DNA from: Halobacteria archaeon HArc-gm2
GTDB lineage: Archaea; Halobacteriota; Halobacteria; Halobacteriales; Haloarculaceae
Direction: 5' to 3'
Assembly: GCA_025517465.1 (NCBI GenBank)
Contig: JAOPKE010000004.1
Span: 406,223 to 470,222 of the forward strand
Length of the DNA stretch: 64,000 bases
Shown here one piece after another: positions 43,661 to 52,298 of this stretch; positions within the stretch are counted from its first letter, which is position 1, and each line of letters starts with the position of its first letter. The position numbers and the translations under genes are program-made. The notes under the pieces were generated by a model. That model did not search any database, was not told where the DNA came from, and saw only the letters and a program-made list of their open reading frames with translations.

Positions 43661-45089
43661 TCTCTTCGGCCTCTTCACCGCAGATGGCACAGTCGTCGTG
43701 GATCGGTTCCTCGTCGCGGTCGAGGGGAACCATCACGATTTCGGCGGCGATGGCGTCCTTGATGGGCTCTTCACAGGCCTCGTCACCGCACCAGCCGGTC
43801 TCGACGTAGCCGCCGTGCTGGCCGAGGGTGCCGAGAATCTCCTCGCGGGACTCGGCCTCGCGGATTTCCCCTTCCAGGGTCTCCTCGGCGCTGGCGTAGA
43901 GCTTGGCGAAGACGGCGTCGAGTTGCTCCTCGACCGTCGCGGCCAGGTCCTCGCGGCTCTCGGTGACCGACTCGCCGTCGGGCCGGTGGGAGAAGGTGAC
44001 CTCCCCGTCTTCCATCTCGTTGGGACCGACCTCGATGCGGAGGGGGACGCCCTTGAGCTCCCAGTCGTTGTACTTGAAGCCGGGATTGCGGTGGTCGCGG
44101 TCGTCGAGGTGGACGCGGACGCCCGCCTCGTCGAGTTCCGCGGCGATGTCGGCGGAGTACTCCAGAATCTCGTCCTGGGTGTCCTCGGAGTAGATGGGAA
44201 CGACGACGACCTGCTCGGGTGCGAGCGCGGGCGGGAGCACCAGTCCCTGGTCGTCGGAGTGGGTCATGATGAGCGCGCCCATCGCGCGCCAGGAGAGCCC
44301 CCACGAGGTGGTGTGGGCCGTCTGCATCTCCTCGTCCTCGTCGACGAACTCGATGTCGAACGCCTCCGCGAACGACGTCCCGAGGTAGTGGGAGGTACCG
44401 CCCTGGACGGACTTTCCGTCGGGCATCAGCGCCTCAACTGTGCTCGTCGTGTGCGCGCCGGGGAACTTGTCGTGTTCGGGCTTGCGGCCCTTCATGACGG
44501 GCATCGCCATCACCTCCTCGTAGAGGCGCTCGTACTGGTCGAGGCGCGTCATCGTCTCGTCCCAGGCGCTCTCCTCGTCGGCGTGGGCGGTGTGGCCCTC
44601 CTGCCAGAGGAACTCCTTCGTCCGGAAGAACGGCTTGGTCTCCGTGGCCTCCCAGCGCACGACCGAACACCACTGGTTCAGCCGCAGGGGCAGGTCGCGG
44701 TGCGAGCGCGTCCACTGGGCCAGGAACGGCGCGATGATGGACTCGCTGGTGGGCCTGACCGCCAGTCGCTCCTCAAGTTCCTCGTTGCCGCCGTGGGTGA
44801 CCCACGCGACCTCGGGATCGAACCCCTCGACGATGTCCTTCTCCTTCTCCAGGTAGCTCTCGGGGATGAACAGCGGGAAGTAGGCGTTCTGGACGCCAGT
44901 CTCCTTGAACCAGCCGTCGAGGTTCTCCTGCAGCCGTTCCCACACCGCGTACCCGCGCGGACGCGTGACGATGAAGCCGCCCATGGGTGCGTAGTCCGCC
45001 ATCTCTCCCTTCTGGACGACCTCCGCGTACCAGTCACCCGTCTGGTGGGACTTCGAACTCGTGATTCCCAGGTCCTGCTCGTCGGTCAT
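43635..45089 (-). CDS. proS: prolyl-tRNA synthetase ProS, archaeal type
   Basis: Charges tRNA-Pro. The 484-residue class II synthetase has motif 2 region LNQWCSVVRWEATETKPFFR and TKEFLWQEGHTAHA, motif 3 TSWGLSWRAMGALIMTHSDD, an anticodon-binding domain (LAPEQVVVVPIYSED, GVRVHLDDRD) and the archaeal/eukaryal-type C-terminal zinc region with cysteines in WCGDEACEEP and DDCAICGEE, ending in Tyr. The ATG at 45089 matches the family N-terminus (SSKSHQTGDWYAEVV). Its 3' end is partly duplicated in the convergent intergenic region. Confidence 0.95.
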   Translation of the reverse strand: MTDEQDLGITSSKSHQTGDWYAEVVQKGEMADYAPMGGFIVTRPRGYAVWERLQENLDGWFKETGVQNAYFPLFIPESYLEKEKDIVEGFDPEVAWVTHGGNEELEERLAVRPTSESIIAPFLAQWTRSHRDLPLRLNQWCSVVRWEATETKPFFRTKEFLWQEGHTAHADEESAWDETMTRLDQYERLYEEVMAMPVMKGRKPEHDKFPGAHTTSTVEALMPDGKSVQGGTSHYLGTSFAEAFDIEFVDEDEEMQTAHTTSWGLSWRAMGALIMTHSDDQGLVLPPALAPEQVVVVPIYSEDTQDEILEYSADIAAELDEAGVRVHLDDRDHRNPGFKYNDWELKGVPLRIEVGPNEMEDGEVTFSHRPDGESVTESREDLAATVEEQLDAVFAKLYASAEETLEGEIREAESREEILGTLGQHGGYVETGWCGDEACEEPIKDAIAAEIVMVPLDRDEEPIHDDCAICGEEAEETAYFAKSY

Positions 45090-45193
45090 ACCTGGTATTG
45101 ATTCGTGGGGGGAATAAACGCGCTGTGTTTCGCACGCCTGGGAAGAGTCACAGCCCACCGGGATCCGAAAGAAGATACCGACGATAGCAACTT

Positions 45194-45312
45194 GAAAGCC
45201 CCTGGCCTCTCGACTCGGGGGCCTTGCTGCGCTCCTCGTCGTTCGCTCGCTCACTCCTGCGGTGCTTGCTGCGTCCGCCTTCGTCGAGAGACCAGCCCCT
45301 TTCATTCCCACC
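45194..45312 (-). repeat. dispersed hairpin element, copy 6 (R6)
   Basis: On the minus strand it starts GGTGGGAATGAAAGGGGC (GGAATG instead of GGACTG) and ends AGGGGCTTTCAAG. The inner stem TGGCCTCTCGAC (45203-45214) pairs with GTCGAGAGACCA (45283-45294), 11 of 12. It lies between proS and the next upstream gene on the same strand. Confidence 0.78.
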
Positions 45313-45371
45313 CCGCGTGGGTAGGGTCACCAGCCGAACCCTTAAGTCAGATGACGGGTCCACCAGGGAAT

Positions 45372-45424
45372 GCCCGGGCCGGTGCCCCGCCTATCCATCA
45401 TCGTCCACCGGGACCGGCCCGGGC
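45372..45424. other. 12-base perfect inverted repeat upstream of proS
   Basis: GCCCGGGCCGGT (45372-45383) and ACCGGCCCGGGC (45413-45424) with a 29-base loop; a G-rich run GGGGGAGGGGGG follows near 45438-45453. Located after the stop of the ATP-grasp-like gene, both read leftward. It may be a transcription terminator or mRNA 3'-end structure. Apart from R6 and this hairpin, 45090-45490 shows nothing recognisable; no tRNA fold was found. Confidence 0.55.
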
Positions 45425-45490
45425 GCTGTTTTCGGGGTCAGGGGGAGGGGGGAGGAGACTTCGCAGACAGGGAGGACTCCGGGGGTGGGG

Positions 45491-46207
45491 TCAAGCGCCG
45501 ATGGTCGCCAGCGAAGCGATCGAGTCAGCGATGCGTCGGTCCAGGTCGGTACCGAAAAAGTCCGGGGCCGGGTCGACGTCGACGGCGTAGAACGCCTCCC
45601 GCGTCGCGACGAAGTCGACGGCCACGGTCCGGGCCCCGAACCGGTCGAGCAACTCGCGGACGCGGGTGGCCAGTTCGACGTCGACGTCGGCTTCCTCGGC
45701 GGCGGGCCGGTAGCCGTCCAGTTCCGACCGGACGACCATCGCGTGGACGTGGGTCTCGACGCCGTCGTCGACCGCGTAGTACCGGTAGGTCACCGGTTCG
45801 GTCCGGACGCGCTCGACGAGGACGTCCGCCCGCGCAGCCGTCGGCTGGTCCCAGCGAAACCGGGCTCGTTCGACGGCGTCGCCGTCGGTTTCGGACGGTC
45901 CGGTCGACGGCACTTGACAGCCCAGCCGGTCGAGTGCGTGCAGGGCGAGGAGCCGGCAGGAGAGCATCGTCGTCGGTGCGTACCCGTTCCAGGTCTCCAG
46001 GCCGGCCCGGTCAGCTTCGCCGAGTACAGCGAACGACCAGGGGCTGAGCACGGTGTTAGCGAGCGCGTCGAGGTCGTCGAGCGCCTGCCCCCCGAGCGGC
46101 TCGCCTGGTGCAAAGAACTCGACGCCGAACCCGCGTGCTGCGAGACGTTCGGCCGCCCGCCCGAATACGGGATGGTCGGCCTCGCAGACGATCCCGATGG
46201 TGTCCAT
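45491..46207 (-). CDS. ATP-grasp-like (RimK-related) protein lacking the nucleotide loop
   Basis: A 238-residue protein. The N-terminal 100 residues resemble a pre-ATP-grasp Rossmann part (MDTIGIVCEADHPVFGRAAE, ALANTVLSPWSFAVL) and the C-terminal part ends TVAVDFVATREAFYAVDVDP, the metal-binding strand of RimK-like ligases where Glu-x-Asn is usual; here it is Asp-x-Asp. The lysine-rich and glycine-rich ATP-binding core between them is short, with no lysine. Activity as a ligase is doubtful; it may be a regulatory or decayed paralogue. It precedes a second unknown gene by 60 bases. Confidence 0.55.
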   Translation of the reverse strand: MDTIGIVCEADHPVFGRAAERLAARGFGVEFFAPGEPLGGQALDDLDALANTVLSPWSFAVLGEADRAGLETWNGYAPTTMLSCRLLALHALDRLGCQVPSTGPSETDGDAVERARFRWDQPTAARADVLVERVRTEPVTYRYYAVDDGVETHVHAMVVRSELDGYRPAAEEADVDVELATRVRELLDRFGARTVAVDFVATREAFYAVDVDPAPDFFGTDLDRRIADSIASLATIGA

Positions 46208-46267
46208 ATCCGCCCCACGGAGGGGGAAAGGAAAAGAGTGGGGACGGCACTGTCACGTGCTTCACTA

Positions 46268-46783
46268 TCACTCGCTTTCGAGTGCGAAGGGGCTGGGACG
46301 CTCGCGCCAGGACCACCCGGGCAAGCGCGTCTGGAAACCGGCCGCAAGCGCGGCGTCCAGGTCGTCGAGTCCCGCCCCGTCACCCGGATCCTCCGGGTCC
46401 TCGGGGTCATCGAGGTCGCCGTGGGTTCGGACGTCGGCGTAGTGAAACGTCGCCTCGGCCAGCAGTCGCAGGGGCTGGTCGCCGGCTATCGTCGCGGCGA
46501 GTTCCCGCCCGATCAGTTCGTCGACGACGAACCCCGGGTAGTCGCCCACGACGTCGAGGTCGCGGAGGATAGCGATCATGGCGGCGACGTTGACCGCGCG
46601 GTCGCCGTCGGCGAAGGCGGCGTCGACCGCGTCGTCGACCTGGTCCACGGTGACGGTGTCGACGTCGACGTCGAAGTGGTCACCCAGGCCCGCGCGCGTT
46701 TCATTTATCAAATCGGTGACGACGGGTGTTCGCTCCGCGACCCAGTTCTGCTGGTCGCGGACTGTCTCTCGCGTCACGTGCAT
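46268..46783 (-). CDS. hypothetical soluble protein
   Basis: A 171-residue acidic protein starting MHVTRETVRDQQNWVAERTP, predicted mostly helical, with an Asp/Pro/Glu repeat (DDPEDPEDPGDG) near residue 130 and a C-terminal PGWSWRERPSPFALESE. No family recognised. Probably co-transcribed with the following ATP-grasp-like gene. The ATG at 46783 is the first in frame with protein-like sequence. Confidence 0.55.
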   Translation of the reverse strand: MHVTRETVRDQQNWVAERTPVVTDLINETRAGLGDHFDVDVDTVTVDQVDDAVDAAFADGDRAVNVAAMIAILRDLDVVGDYPGFVVDELIGRELAATIAGDQPLRLLAEATFHYADVRTHGDLDDPEDPEDPGDGAGLDDLDAALAAGFQTRLPGWSWRERPSPFALESE

Positions 46784-46861
46784 AGATAGGATTCGTCTCC
46801 ACTGGGCAATTGTCTACCGACTGCCAGCCGGTCGGCCATCGGAAACGCTGTATTGCGAAGG

Positions 46862-46870
46862 CTTTTATAT
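46862..46870 (+). promoter_or_regulatory. TATA-like box, probably for fttA
   Basis: CTTTTATAT lies about 175 bases before the fttA ATG. If used, the mRNA would have a leader of roughly 150 nucleotides, unusual for haloarchaea. The rest of 46784-47042 has no gene. Confidence 0.4.
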
Positions 46871-47042
46871 TGGCAGGAGATACGCTGAACCATAGGCCGG
46901 TTTTCCGGGCGTTCGACGGTCCGGAGACGTTGCCGAGAGCCGATTACAGAGTTTCAATGATGTTCCTAGACCGTGTCGAACCTGGGTCACGCTGGTCGTC
47001 GGGTCCAGCCGCCCCGGGAACCGCCACAATCGCGTCTGAGTC

Positions 47043-48962
47043 ATGAGTACGGTAGACAAGCAGCTAGAGACGGTCCGCGCAACGATCGCCGACGAGGTTC
47101 CGAACCGAATCTCCATCTCCGACGTGAAATACGAAGGGCCCGAACTCGTCATCTACACCCGGGATCCCAGGGAGTTCGCCAGCGACGGGGACCTGATCCG
47201 TCGGCTCGCGAGCAAACTCCGCAAGCGGATCACCGTCCGTCCCGACCCCGAGGTGCTCTCGCCGGCCGACCAGGCCCGCGAAGAGATTTCGGACGTCATC
47301 CCCGAGGAGGCGGGCGTCACGGATCTGGACTTCCACGCCGACACTGGCGAGGTCGTCATCGAGGCCCAGAAGCCCGGGATAGTCATCGGTCGCCACGGCG
47401 CGACCCTCCGGGAGATAACACAGAAAGTCGGCTGGACGCCGGAAGTCGTCCGGACGCCGCCCATCGAGTCCTCGACGGTCCAGAACGTCCGCAACTTCCT
47501 CAAGCAGGAGCGCGAGGACCGCCGGGACATCCTCGAACGCGTCGGCCGCCAGATCCACCGCGAACCCATGTCCGACGACGAGTGGGTCCGGATCACGACG
47601 CTGGGCTGTTGTCGCGAGGTGGGCCGCGCCGCGTTCATCCTCTCGACGCCGGATACACGGATCCTCGTCGACTGCGGCGACAAGCCCGGTGCCGAGGACG
47701 AGATGCCCTACCTCCACATCCCCGAAGGGCTCGGGTCGGGCGCGACGTCCATCGACGCGGTCGTGCTCACCCACGCGCACCTCGACCACTCCGCGTTCGT
47801 CCCGCTGCTGTTCGAGCACGGCTACGACGGCCCCATCTACTGTACCGAACCGACGCGGGACCTGATGGGACTGCTCACGCTTGACTACATCGACGCCGCC
47901 TCGAAGGAAGGTCGCACCCAGCCCTACGACTCCGAGATGGTCCGCGAGGCGATCAAGCACACCGTCCCCATCGAGTACGGCGACGTCACGGACATCGCGC
48001 CGGACGTCAAGCTGACGCTACACAACGCCGGGCACATCCTCGGCTCCGCCGTGTCGCACTTCCACATCGGCGATGGCCTCTACAACGTCGCCTTCTCCGG
48101 TGACATCCACTACGACGACACGCGGCTGTTCGACGGCGCGGTCAACGACTTCCCGCGCGTCGAGACGCTCGTCCTCGAATCGACCTACGGCGGGCGCAAC
48201 GACTACCAGACCGACCAGGGCGACTCCGAACGCGACCTCAAGCGCGTCATCAACGAGACCTACGAGCGAGACGGCACGGTGCTCGTCCCCGCCTTCGCCG
48301 TCGGTCGCTCCCAGGAGATAATGCTCGTCCTCGAGGAGGCGATGCGGAACGGCGACATCCCGGAGATGCCCGTCCACCTCGACGGCATGATCTGGGAGGC
48401 CACCGCCATCCACACGACCTACCCCGAGTACCTCCGCGACGACCTCCGGGACCGCATCTTCGACGAGGACGAGAACCCGTTCCTCGCCGACCAGTTCAAC
48501 CACATCGACGGCGGCGAGGACGAACGCCAGGCCGTCGCCGACGGCGAGCCCTGTATCGTTCTCTCCACGTCGGGGATGGTCACCGGCGGGCCGATCACGT
48601 CCTGGCTCGAACACCTCGGCCCCGATCCGGACTCGTCGATGGTCTTCGTCGACTACCAGGCCCAGGGAACGACCGGACGCCGGATTCAGAACGGCCAGAA
48701 CGAGATTCCGGTCGGCGACGGCACCGGTCGGACGAACACCGTCTCGATGGAGATGAACGTCGAGACCGTCGACGGCTTCTCCGGCCACGCCGACCGCCAG
48801 GGCCTGGAGAACTTCGTCCGGACGATGAACCCCCGCCCCGAGAAAGTGCTCTGCGTCCACGGCGACGAATCCGCGACGCAGGACCTGTCTTCCGGGCTCT
48901 ACCACGAGTTCAACATGCGCACCTTCGCCCCGCAGAACCTCGAGACGTTCCGGTTCCTCTGA
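47043..48962 (+). CDS. fttA: FttA/aCPSF1: KH-metallo-beta-lactamase-beta-CASP nuclease
   Basis: Archaeal transcription termination factor and RNA 3'-end endonuclease, homologous to CPSF73. The 639-residue protein has two N-terminal KH domains (residues about 1-70 and 75-150; the second has IVIGRHGATLREI), then a metallo-beta-lactamase fold with LTHAHLDHS, GHILGSAVSHF and SGDIHYDDTRL zinc ligands, and a beta-CASP domain with STYGGRNDYQ, VPAFAVGRSQE, the ISTSGM-like LSTSGMVTGGP and the C-terminal GFSGHADRQGL plus CVHGDE. The ATG at 47043 gives the full family length. It is single-copy-looking and probably essential. Confidence 0.96.
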   Translation: MSTVDKQLETVRATIADEVPNRISISDVKYEGPELVIYTRDPREFASDGDLIRRLASKLRKRITVRPDPEVLSPADQAREEISDVIPEEAGVTDLDFHADTGEVVIEAQKPGIVIGRHGATLREITQKVGWTPEVVRTPPIESSTVQNVRNFLKQEREDRRDILERVGRQIHREPMSDDEWVRITTLGCCREVGRAAFILSTPDTRILVDCGDKPGAEDEMPYLHIPEGLGSGATSIDAVVLTHAHLDHSAFVPLLFEHGYDGPIYCTEPTRDLMGLLTLDYIDAASKEGRTQPYDSEMVREAIKHTVPIEYGDVTDIAPDVKLTLHNAGHILGSAVSHFHIGDGLYNVAFSGDIHYDDTRLFDGAVNDFPRVETLVLESTYGGRNDYQTDQGDSERDLKRVINETYERDGTVLVPAFAVGRSQEIMLVLEEAMRNGDIPEMPVHLDGMIWEATAIHTTYPEYLRDDLRDRIFDEDENPFLADQFNHIDGGEDERQAVADGEPCIVLSTSGMVTGGPITSWLEHLGPDPDSSMVFVDYQAQGTTGRRIQNGQNEIPVGDGTGRTNTVSMEMNVETVDGFSGHADRQGLENFVRTMNPRPEKVLCVHGDESATQDLSSGLYHEFNMRTFAPQNLETFRFL

Positions 48963-49007
48963 GAATCCCCGAGACCTTTGCCACGAGCCGACGAAGAGAC
49001 AGTTCGT

Positions 49008-49454
49008 ATGCCCGGGAAGTACTACGAAGAATTCAGGGTGGGCGAGACCATCGAACACCCCCGCTCGCGAACCATCTCGGAGAGCGACAACCAGCGCTTT
49101 TGCGACCTGACGATGAACCAGCAGCCGATCCATCTCGACTCGGAGTTCGCTGCCGAGACGGAGTTCGGCGAGCGCGTCGTCAACGGCCTCTACACCATGT
49201 CGCTCGCGGTCGGGATGACGATTCCCGAGACGACGGACGGGACCATCGTCGCCAACCTGGGCTACGACGACGTCGAACACCCCGCGCCCGTCTTCCACGG
49301 CGACACCATCCGTGCGGAGACGACGGTACTCGACAAGCGGGAGACCTCCGACGGGGAGCGCGGCGTCGTCACGATGGCCGTCGACGCTCGCAACCAGGAC
49401 GACGAGGTAGTCTGTTCCTTCGAGCGAACGGTGCTGTCCGAGCGAGCGGACTGA
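49008..49454 (+). CDS. MaoC-family (R)-enoyl-CoA hydratase-like protein
   Basis: A 148-residue single hot-dog domain. The hydratase catalytic pair is visible: DLTMNQQPIHLDSEFAAET supplies the Asp/His-type motif, followed by VVNGLYTMSLAVGM and HPAPVFHGDTIRAETTV. Likely hydrates or dehydrates an acyl-CoA such as enoyl-CoA or mesaconyl-CoA; the substrate cannot be fixed. The ATG at 49008 (MPGKYYEEFRVGETI) matches MaoC N-termini. 45 bases downstream of fttA, possibly cotranscribed. Confidence 0.85.
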   Translation: MPGKYYEEFRVGETIEHPRSRTISESDNQRFCDLTMNQQPIHLDSEFAAETEFGERVVNGLYTMSLAVGMTIPETTDGTIVANLGYDDVEHPAPVFHGDTIRAETTVLDKRETSDGERGVVTMAVDARNQDDEVVCSFERTVLSERAD

Positions 49455-49518
49455 GTTACTCCAGCCGCGTCGTCACGGCCGACAGAGTTTTTGCGCCGAT
49501 CACCCGACTCCGCTGTAG

Positions 49519-50763
49519 ATGGACCGCGGAGACGGGACCGAACACGGAGACGACGTGGCTCCCAGTTCCTACGCGCTGGTCGTGCTGGGCGGCGTCAGCT
49601 ACCTGCTCCTGATGGCCAACTGGTTCGCGCTCGCAGCGTTTCTCGACCCGATCAGCGACCAGCTCGGGTTCACCGGCGCGCAGGCCGGCGCGCTCGTCGG
49701 GGCGATACCGCTGACGTACGTCCCCCTCTCGTTGCTCACCGGGGTCGTCCTGGACCGCATCGGCGCGCGAACCGGCATCGCGGTCGCCGTCGCTGTCTTC
49801 GGCGTCGCCCAGTTCCTCCGGTCGTTCACCGTCGGCTTCCCGGACATGCTGGCGACGACGGTGCTGCTGGCCATCGGCGCCACGGCGATCACCTTCGGCC
49901 TGCCGAAGCTCGTCGCCGGCGTCTTCCCCCCGCGGTTGCTCGGGACGATGTCGACGGTGTACCTGCTGGGCTCCTACGCAGGTATCGCCGCCGCTTACAG
50001 CGTCGGTCGCGGCATTCTCGGACCCATGCTCGGCGGCTGGCGGCCGACGTTTCGCGTCCTGGCGGTCGTCTCGCTCGCGTTCCTGGCGGTCTGGGTCCCC
50101 GTCGCCTGGTGGCACGCGCGCGAGCACGGGACGCCCTACGACCAGGGGACCGAGTCGGCGTTCTCGCTCAGGTCCGTCCGGGAAGACGTGGCCCGGGTGT
50201 TCGCCCACCGCGCGATGCGACTGCTCGTCGTCGTCGGGACGGCCTACCTCCTCCTCTCTCACGGCCTCCAGGGATGGCTCCCGACCATCCTCGAGTCACG
50301 TGGCCTCGACCCGAGCCTCGCCGCCACCGTCGCCACGCTGTTCGTCGTCGGCCAGGCCGCCGGGACGCTGGTGATCCCGCCCGCGTCGGACCGACTCGGC
50401 CGGCGACGCCCCGCGGTCGTGGGCTGTGGCGTCGCCGCCACCGCTGGCGTCGGCTGGCTCGTCGTCGCCGAGAGCGTCGTCGGTGCGGGCGCGGCCGTGC
50501 TCGTCGCCGGCGCGGCCGTCGGCGGCGTCTCGCCGCTGATCCGGGCCATCCCCACGGAGATCGAGGACGTCGGCCCGGCACTGACCGCCACTGCCGTCAG
50601 CCTGATCTTCGCCGTCGGCGAACTCGGCGGGTTCGCCGGCCCGTTCCTCGTCGGCACGCTTCGCGACGTCACGGGGTCGTTCGTCCCCGGCCTCGTCGCG
50701 CTCGCGGTCGGCGCGACGGCGATCGTACTGGCGGGAATGGGCCTCCCCGAACGCACCGAGTGA
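49519..50763 (+). CDS. MFS transporter, CynX/NimT-like
   Basis: A 414-residue major-facilitator protein with twelve predicted membrane segments. The loop 2-3 signature is GVVLDRIGARTGIA and its pseudo-repeat in the second half is PPASDRLGRRRPAV. The NWFALAAFLDPISDQLG start and the proline-rich middle resemble nitrate/cyanate-type carriers. Substrate unknown. Monocistronic; ATG 49519. Confidence 0.82.
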   Translation: MDRGDGTEHGDDVAPSSYALVVLGGVSYLLLMANWFALAAFLDPISDQLGFTGAQAGALVGAIPLTYVPLSLLTGVVLDRIGARTGIAVAVAVFGVAQFLRSFTVGFPDMLATTVLLAIGATAITFGLPKLVAGVFPPRLLGTMSTVYLLGSYAGIAAAYSVGRGILGPMLGGWRPTFRVLAVVSLAFLAVWVPVAWWHAREHGTPYDQGTESAFSLRSVREDVARVFAHRAMRLLVVVGTAYLLLSHGLQGWLPTILESRGLDPSLAATVATLFVVGQAAGTLVIPPASDRLGRRRPAVVGCGVAATAGVGWLVVAESVVGAGAAVLVAGAAVGGVSPLIRAIPTEIEDVGPALTATAVSLIFAVGELGGFAGPFLVGTLRDVTGSFVPGLVALAVGATAIVLAGMGLPERTE

Positions 50764-50863
50764 CCGGAACAGGGCCAGATATTCGCCCAATTCTCACCGG
50801 CTAAGAATCGGCGGTCAGCTATAACACCGCGTACGTCCCAGCAACAGATAGAGGGGCCAGACT

Positions 50864-51046
50864 ATGTCGATACGCCACCGGGAACTGGACGGAAAAGCGC
50901 CGAAACTGATCGGGTACGTCGAGGAAGAGTCCGACGGATCGGCGACGTACACCATCGCTCCCGACGACGTGACGGGATACGACCAGCTGAGCCAGTGGAT
51001 AACTGCACCGGTGTCGGTCGTCCAGAGCCTCGAAGCGATGCGGTAA
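50864..51046 (+). CDS. small conserved-type haloarchaeal protein, unknown function
   Basis: A 60-residue protein, MSIRHRELDGKAPKLIGYVE and then DGSATYTIAPDDVTGYDQL with a helical end. Soluble, no cysteines. The size, codon use and an upstream AGATAGAGGGGCC region suggest a real gene; no function can be given. Confidence 0.55.
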   Translation: MSIRHRELDGKAPKLIGYVEEESDGSATYTIAPDDVTGYDQLSQWITAPVSVVQSLEAMR

Positions 51047-51130
51047 CGGCCAGGGAGACCGGCGGGCGAGTCCCGATTCGGGAGTCTCGCCAGTACCGGA
51101 TTTTTCACAGCGATGCCCGGACGCGGGGCC

Positions 51131-51502
51131 CTACGCCAGCGTGACGGCGTTGAGCGCCACCGCCGTCAGCCAGGGGACCGCCAGTCCGAGCGGGATGACC
51201 GGCCCGTGCTGTGGATGCCGCCACCGCACGAGCGCGGCGATGCCGAGTACGGCCACCTTGCCGAGGGCGAGGGTCTCGATGCCCCCCGCGGCGATCGCCC
51301 ACCGGGCGACCGGATTGCCCTCCGTCAGGCCGTACTGGAGTCCGAGATGCGTCAGGTGCACGTCCGCGACCAGCGCGAAGACGACGACGAGCCAGAGGTG
51401 TCGCTCGATCTCCCCGCGGTCGACGCCGGACGCCACCACCCGTTCCGTCAGTGAGTCGGCCCAGTTCGTCACCGGGGACTCCGACGTGTTGCGTGCGTCC
51501 AT
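51131..51502 (-). CDS. DUF5658-like small membrane protein
   Basis: A 123-residue protein with three or four hydrophobic segments. The pattern VVFALVADVHLTHLGLQYG followed by TEGNPVARW resembles DUF5658 proteins, in which an acidic residue in the first helix and the E-x-NP motif are conserved. Role unknown. Start ATG 51502 (MDARNTSESPV). Divergent from the acetyltransferase gene. Confidence 0.65.
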   Translation of the reverse strand: MDARNTSESPVTNWADSLTERVVASGVDRGEIERHLWLVVVFALVADVHLTHLGLQYGLTEGNPVARWAIAAGGIETLALGKVAVLGIAALVRWRHPQHGPVIPLGLAVPWLTAVALNAVTLA

Positions 51503-51671
51503 TCCTGCGACGGACCACCATTCACCGTTCCCACCAGGTGCACCGTGGTCCACCGGAGACGTGGGCGCAATATATCAAAAAGCTACCTGTTATTTCCCAC
51601 GTCGCCCCGGCGAACGAGAATCGATAGCACGGCCGGAGTACCGTTAAGAGCCGGTCTCCCGACGTCGAACC

Positions 51672-52280
51672 ATGGACGAACTCTTCCCGCAACGCATCGA
51701 AACCGACCGCCTGGAACTCGAAGCGCTGACGACCGGTACTGTCGACCCGCTAACACTGTATCGGATCGCCTCGCGGCACGAACCGGCCATCGACGAGATA
51801 ACCAGGTATCTCACCTGGAACCCCCACGAGACGCCGAAGGACTCCCTGGCGTTCATCGAGACGGTCACCGCGGAGCGCGAGGACGGTGACGGCGCCGCCT
51901 ACCTGATCCGACCGAGAGAGGGCGAGGAGGGCGCCGGTGAAATCGCCGGCGGCGCCGCCCTCGACGTCGACTGGGAGCGCCGTCGCGGCACGCTCGGCGT
52001 GTGGTTACGCAAGCGGTTCTGGGGCCGGGGCTACTCCGGCGAGCGCGCGGCGGCGCTGTTCGAACTCGCCTTCGAGCGACTCGACCTGGACGTCGTCGGC
52101 GTCACCTGCCACGTGGACAACGAGCAATCCAGGCGCGCCATCGAGAAGTACGTCGAAGCCCACGGCGGTACCTACGAGGGACAGATCCGGAACGAACTCG
52201 TCTACGGCGACGAACCGGCCGACGTCCACCGCTACAGCGTCACCCGCGAGGAGTACGACGCGGCGACGGACGGTGACTAG
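51672..52280 (+). CDS. GNAT acetyltransferase, RimJ/RimL type
   Basis: A 202-residue acetyltransferase beginning with PQRIETDRLELEALTTGT, typical of RimJ/L-type enzymes, with the acetyl-CoA loop LRKRFWGRGYSGERAAALF and NEQSRRAIEKYVEAHGG. It may acetylate N-termini or a small amine; not specified. ATG 51672. It converges with the carboxylase gene. Confidence 0.85.
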   Translation: MDELFPQRIETDRLELEALTTGTVDPLTLYRIASRHEPAIDEITRYLTWNPHETPKDSLAFIETVTAEREDGDGAAYLIRPREGEEGAGEIAGGAALDVDWERRRGTLGVWLRKRFWGRGYSGERAAALFELAFERLDLDVVGVTCHVDNEQSRRAIEKYVEAHGGTYEGQIRNELVYGDEPADVHRYSVTREEYDAATDGD

Positions 52281-52298
52281 CGGACGACCAGCGCCCCG

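Noticed and set aside
45326..45490. Possible tRNA or other small RNA gene near the 45372 hairpin
   Set aside because: No cloverleaf, no T-loop GTTCNANNC and no CCA-adjacent acceptor stem could be drawn; only a single hairpin is supported.
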